A stretch of DNA of 64,000 nucleotides from Orbus hercynius. Lineage in GTDB: Bacteria; Pseudomonadota; Gammaproteobacteria; Enterobacterales; Orbaceae. The translations under genes and the position numbers were made by a program. Below are positions 63,055 through 64,000 of the stretch, in pieces; the stretch's first letter is position 1, and each line of letters opens with the position of its first letter. Below the pieces are notes generated by a model. That model made no database searches and was not told where the DNA came from. It saw only the letters and a program-made list of their open reading frames with translations. The stretch is taken from positions 62,001 to 126,000 of the forward strand of contig NZ_RBWY01000001.1 of assembly GCF_003634275.1 (NCBI RefSeq), given 5' to 3'.

Positions 63055-64000
63055 ATGTCTGTTATTTCCAAAAAATTAGCAAAAGTCATGAAGAACGATC
63101 GCATCTCAGCGATCTGGATTATACCCATTATTACCTTAATGATCGGTGGATGGATGGTATATAGCCATTTTGCCGATCAGGGCCAAAGTATCACAATTTT
63201 AACTGCCAATGCCAATGGTATTGTTGCTGGCAAAACGGTGATCAAAAGCCGCAGTGTTGATGTTGGCATTGTTGAAAGCGTGACACTCAGCAGTGATTAT
63301 AATCAAGTTGTTATCAAAGGGCAGATTTATAAAAATATGGCGCCATTGGTAAAAAATGATTCAATATTTTGGCTGGTAAGGCCACAAATTGGTAAAGACG
63401 GTGTGACTGGATTGGGTACGTTATTCTCTGGCGTGTATATTGAACTTGTATCGGGTACCGATGGTTCAACCTTTCGTAATAAACCATTTCAATTATCAGA
63501 CAATCCACCACTTTTTGTGCCTAATGAAGCCGGTATTCGGGTTAATCTAACGAGCAATCTTAGTGGCACAATACCGCGAGGAGCGCCCGTGATGTTCCGC
63601 GGTTTCAAAGTGGGTAATGTTGAAAACTCAGAATTTGATATCACCTCACGTAGCATGAAATATCAATTATTTATTCCTAAACCTTACGATACGTTGATCA
63701 CGCAAAATGTGAGATTTTGGAAGGAAGGTGGAATTGATTTTTCTTTATCATCAAAAGGCGCCAGTTTAGATGTCCCATCGCTTGATGTATTGATATCAGG
63801 AGGCATTAGCTTTGATGTGCCCGACGGTGTGAAATTTGGCAAACCGGTAGAAGCGCTCACCTCATTTACACTTTATAAAGATAAAAATGCAATACAAGAT
63901 TCACAATATACTGAATTTCATCCATTTTTATTATTCTTCACAGAATCCATTTCAGGCTTAAGTGAAGGTTCACCAGTTGAGTATCGTGGTATACGAATTG
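63055..64000 (+). CDS. pqiB: Intermembrane transport protein PqiB, N-terminal part
   Basis: Begins ATG 63055, 16 bp after pqiA, and runs off the window. One N-terminal membrane helix (SAIWIIPIITLMIGGWMVY) and the first MCE domains (GIVAGKTVIKSRSVDVGIVE, GVTGLGTLFSGVYIELVSG, RGAPVMFRGFKVGNVE) are visible. Forms a tunnel across the periplasm for lipids. Confidence 0.94.
   Translation, partial: MSVISKKLAKVMKNDRISAIWIIPIITLMIGGWMVYSHFADQGQSITILTANANGIVAGKTVIKSRSVDVGIVESVTLSSDYNQVVIKGQIYKNMAPLVKNDSIFWLVRPQIGKDGVTGLGTLFSGVYIELVSGTDGSTFRNKPFQLSDNPPLFVPNEAGIRVNLTSNLSGTIPRGAPVMFRGFKVGNVENSEFDITSRSMKYQLFIPKPYDTLITQNVRFWKEGGIDFSLSSKGASLDVPSLDVLISGGISFDVPDGVKFGKPVEALTSFTLYKDKNAIQDSQYTEFHPFLLFFTESISGLSEGSPVEYRGIRI

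Overview
The window comes from a low-GC gammaproteobacterium. The gene order (yidC, nudC, argR, ribF-ileS-lspA-ispH, ratA-rnfH/smpB, uup-pqiAB), the tmRNA tag ANDENYALAA and the A+T-rich base use suggest Orbales (Gilliamella/Orbus-like) or a relative near Pasteurellales. This is an inference from gene content; no rRNA is present to settle it.

Layout. 1-12 kb is core housekeeping: end of yidC, nudC, argR, mogA, folE, ribF-ileS-lspA-ispH, a YfhL-type ferredoxin, then a minus-strand cluster ratA-rnfH-zur with two half-size drug/metabolite-transporter-like genes, divergent from smpB. 12-16.4 kb is a 2-ketogluconate-type catabolic cluster: a PtxS-like LacI regulator with a likely palindromic operator, kguK and two tandem kguD paralogues. 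17.1-19.8 kb is an autotransporter adhesin split by a frameshift at a short deletion.

19.8-32.9 kb is a mobile island. A 16-bp direct repeat of the tmRNA (ssrA) 3' end lies at 19803-19818 and again inside ssrA at 32854-32869. Between the copies are a three-gene cassette (ParB-like protein, AAA ATPase with a TOPRIM-like C-terminal half, D12-class adenine methyltransferase) that looks like an unassigned anti-phage system, two decayed integrases, a PAAR-DUF4225 type VI secretion effector with candidate immunity genes, phage-type regulators (Ner-like, Rha, AlpA), several unknown genes and a HEPN-type protein. ssrA sits far from smpB, its usual neighbour.

33.2-40.3 kb carries a DUF488 gene, an HslJ-like lipoprotein and a citrate-lyase operon (AEC transporter, FAH-family hydrolase, citC, citD, citE, citF). 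The operon lacks citX, citG and a classical oxaloacetate decarboxylase. 40.9-42.2 kb is mostly non-coding and holds three tandem related units that look like small RNAs read on the minus strand.

42.6-57.3 kb is a compact contractile phage-tail (tailocin-like) locus: S24-type repressor, antiterminator-Q-like gene, late promoter followed by three terminators, holin, lysozyme, nested Rz/Rz1 spanins, tail terminators, sheath, tube, assembly chaperone with a -1 frameshift site, tape measure, baseplate and fibre. No capsid, portal, terminase or integrase gene is seen. The end of the window holds a large EF-hand-like membrane protein, uup, pqiA and the start of pqiB.
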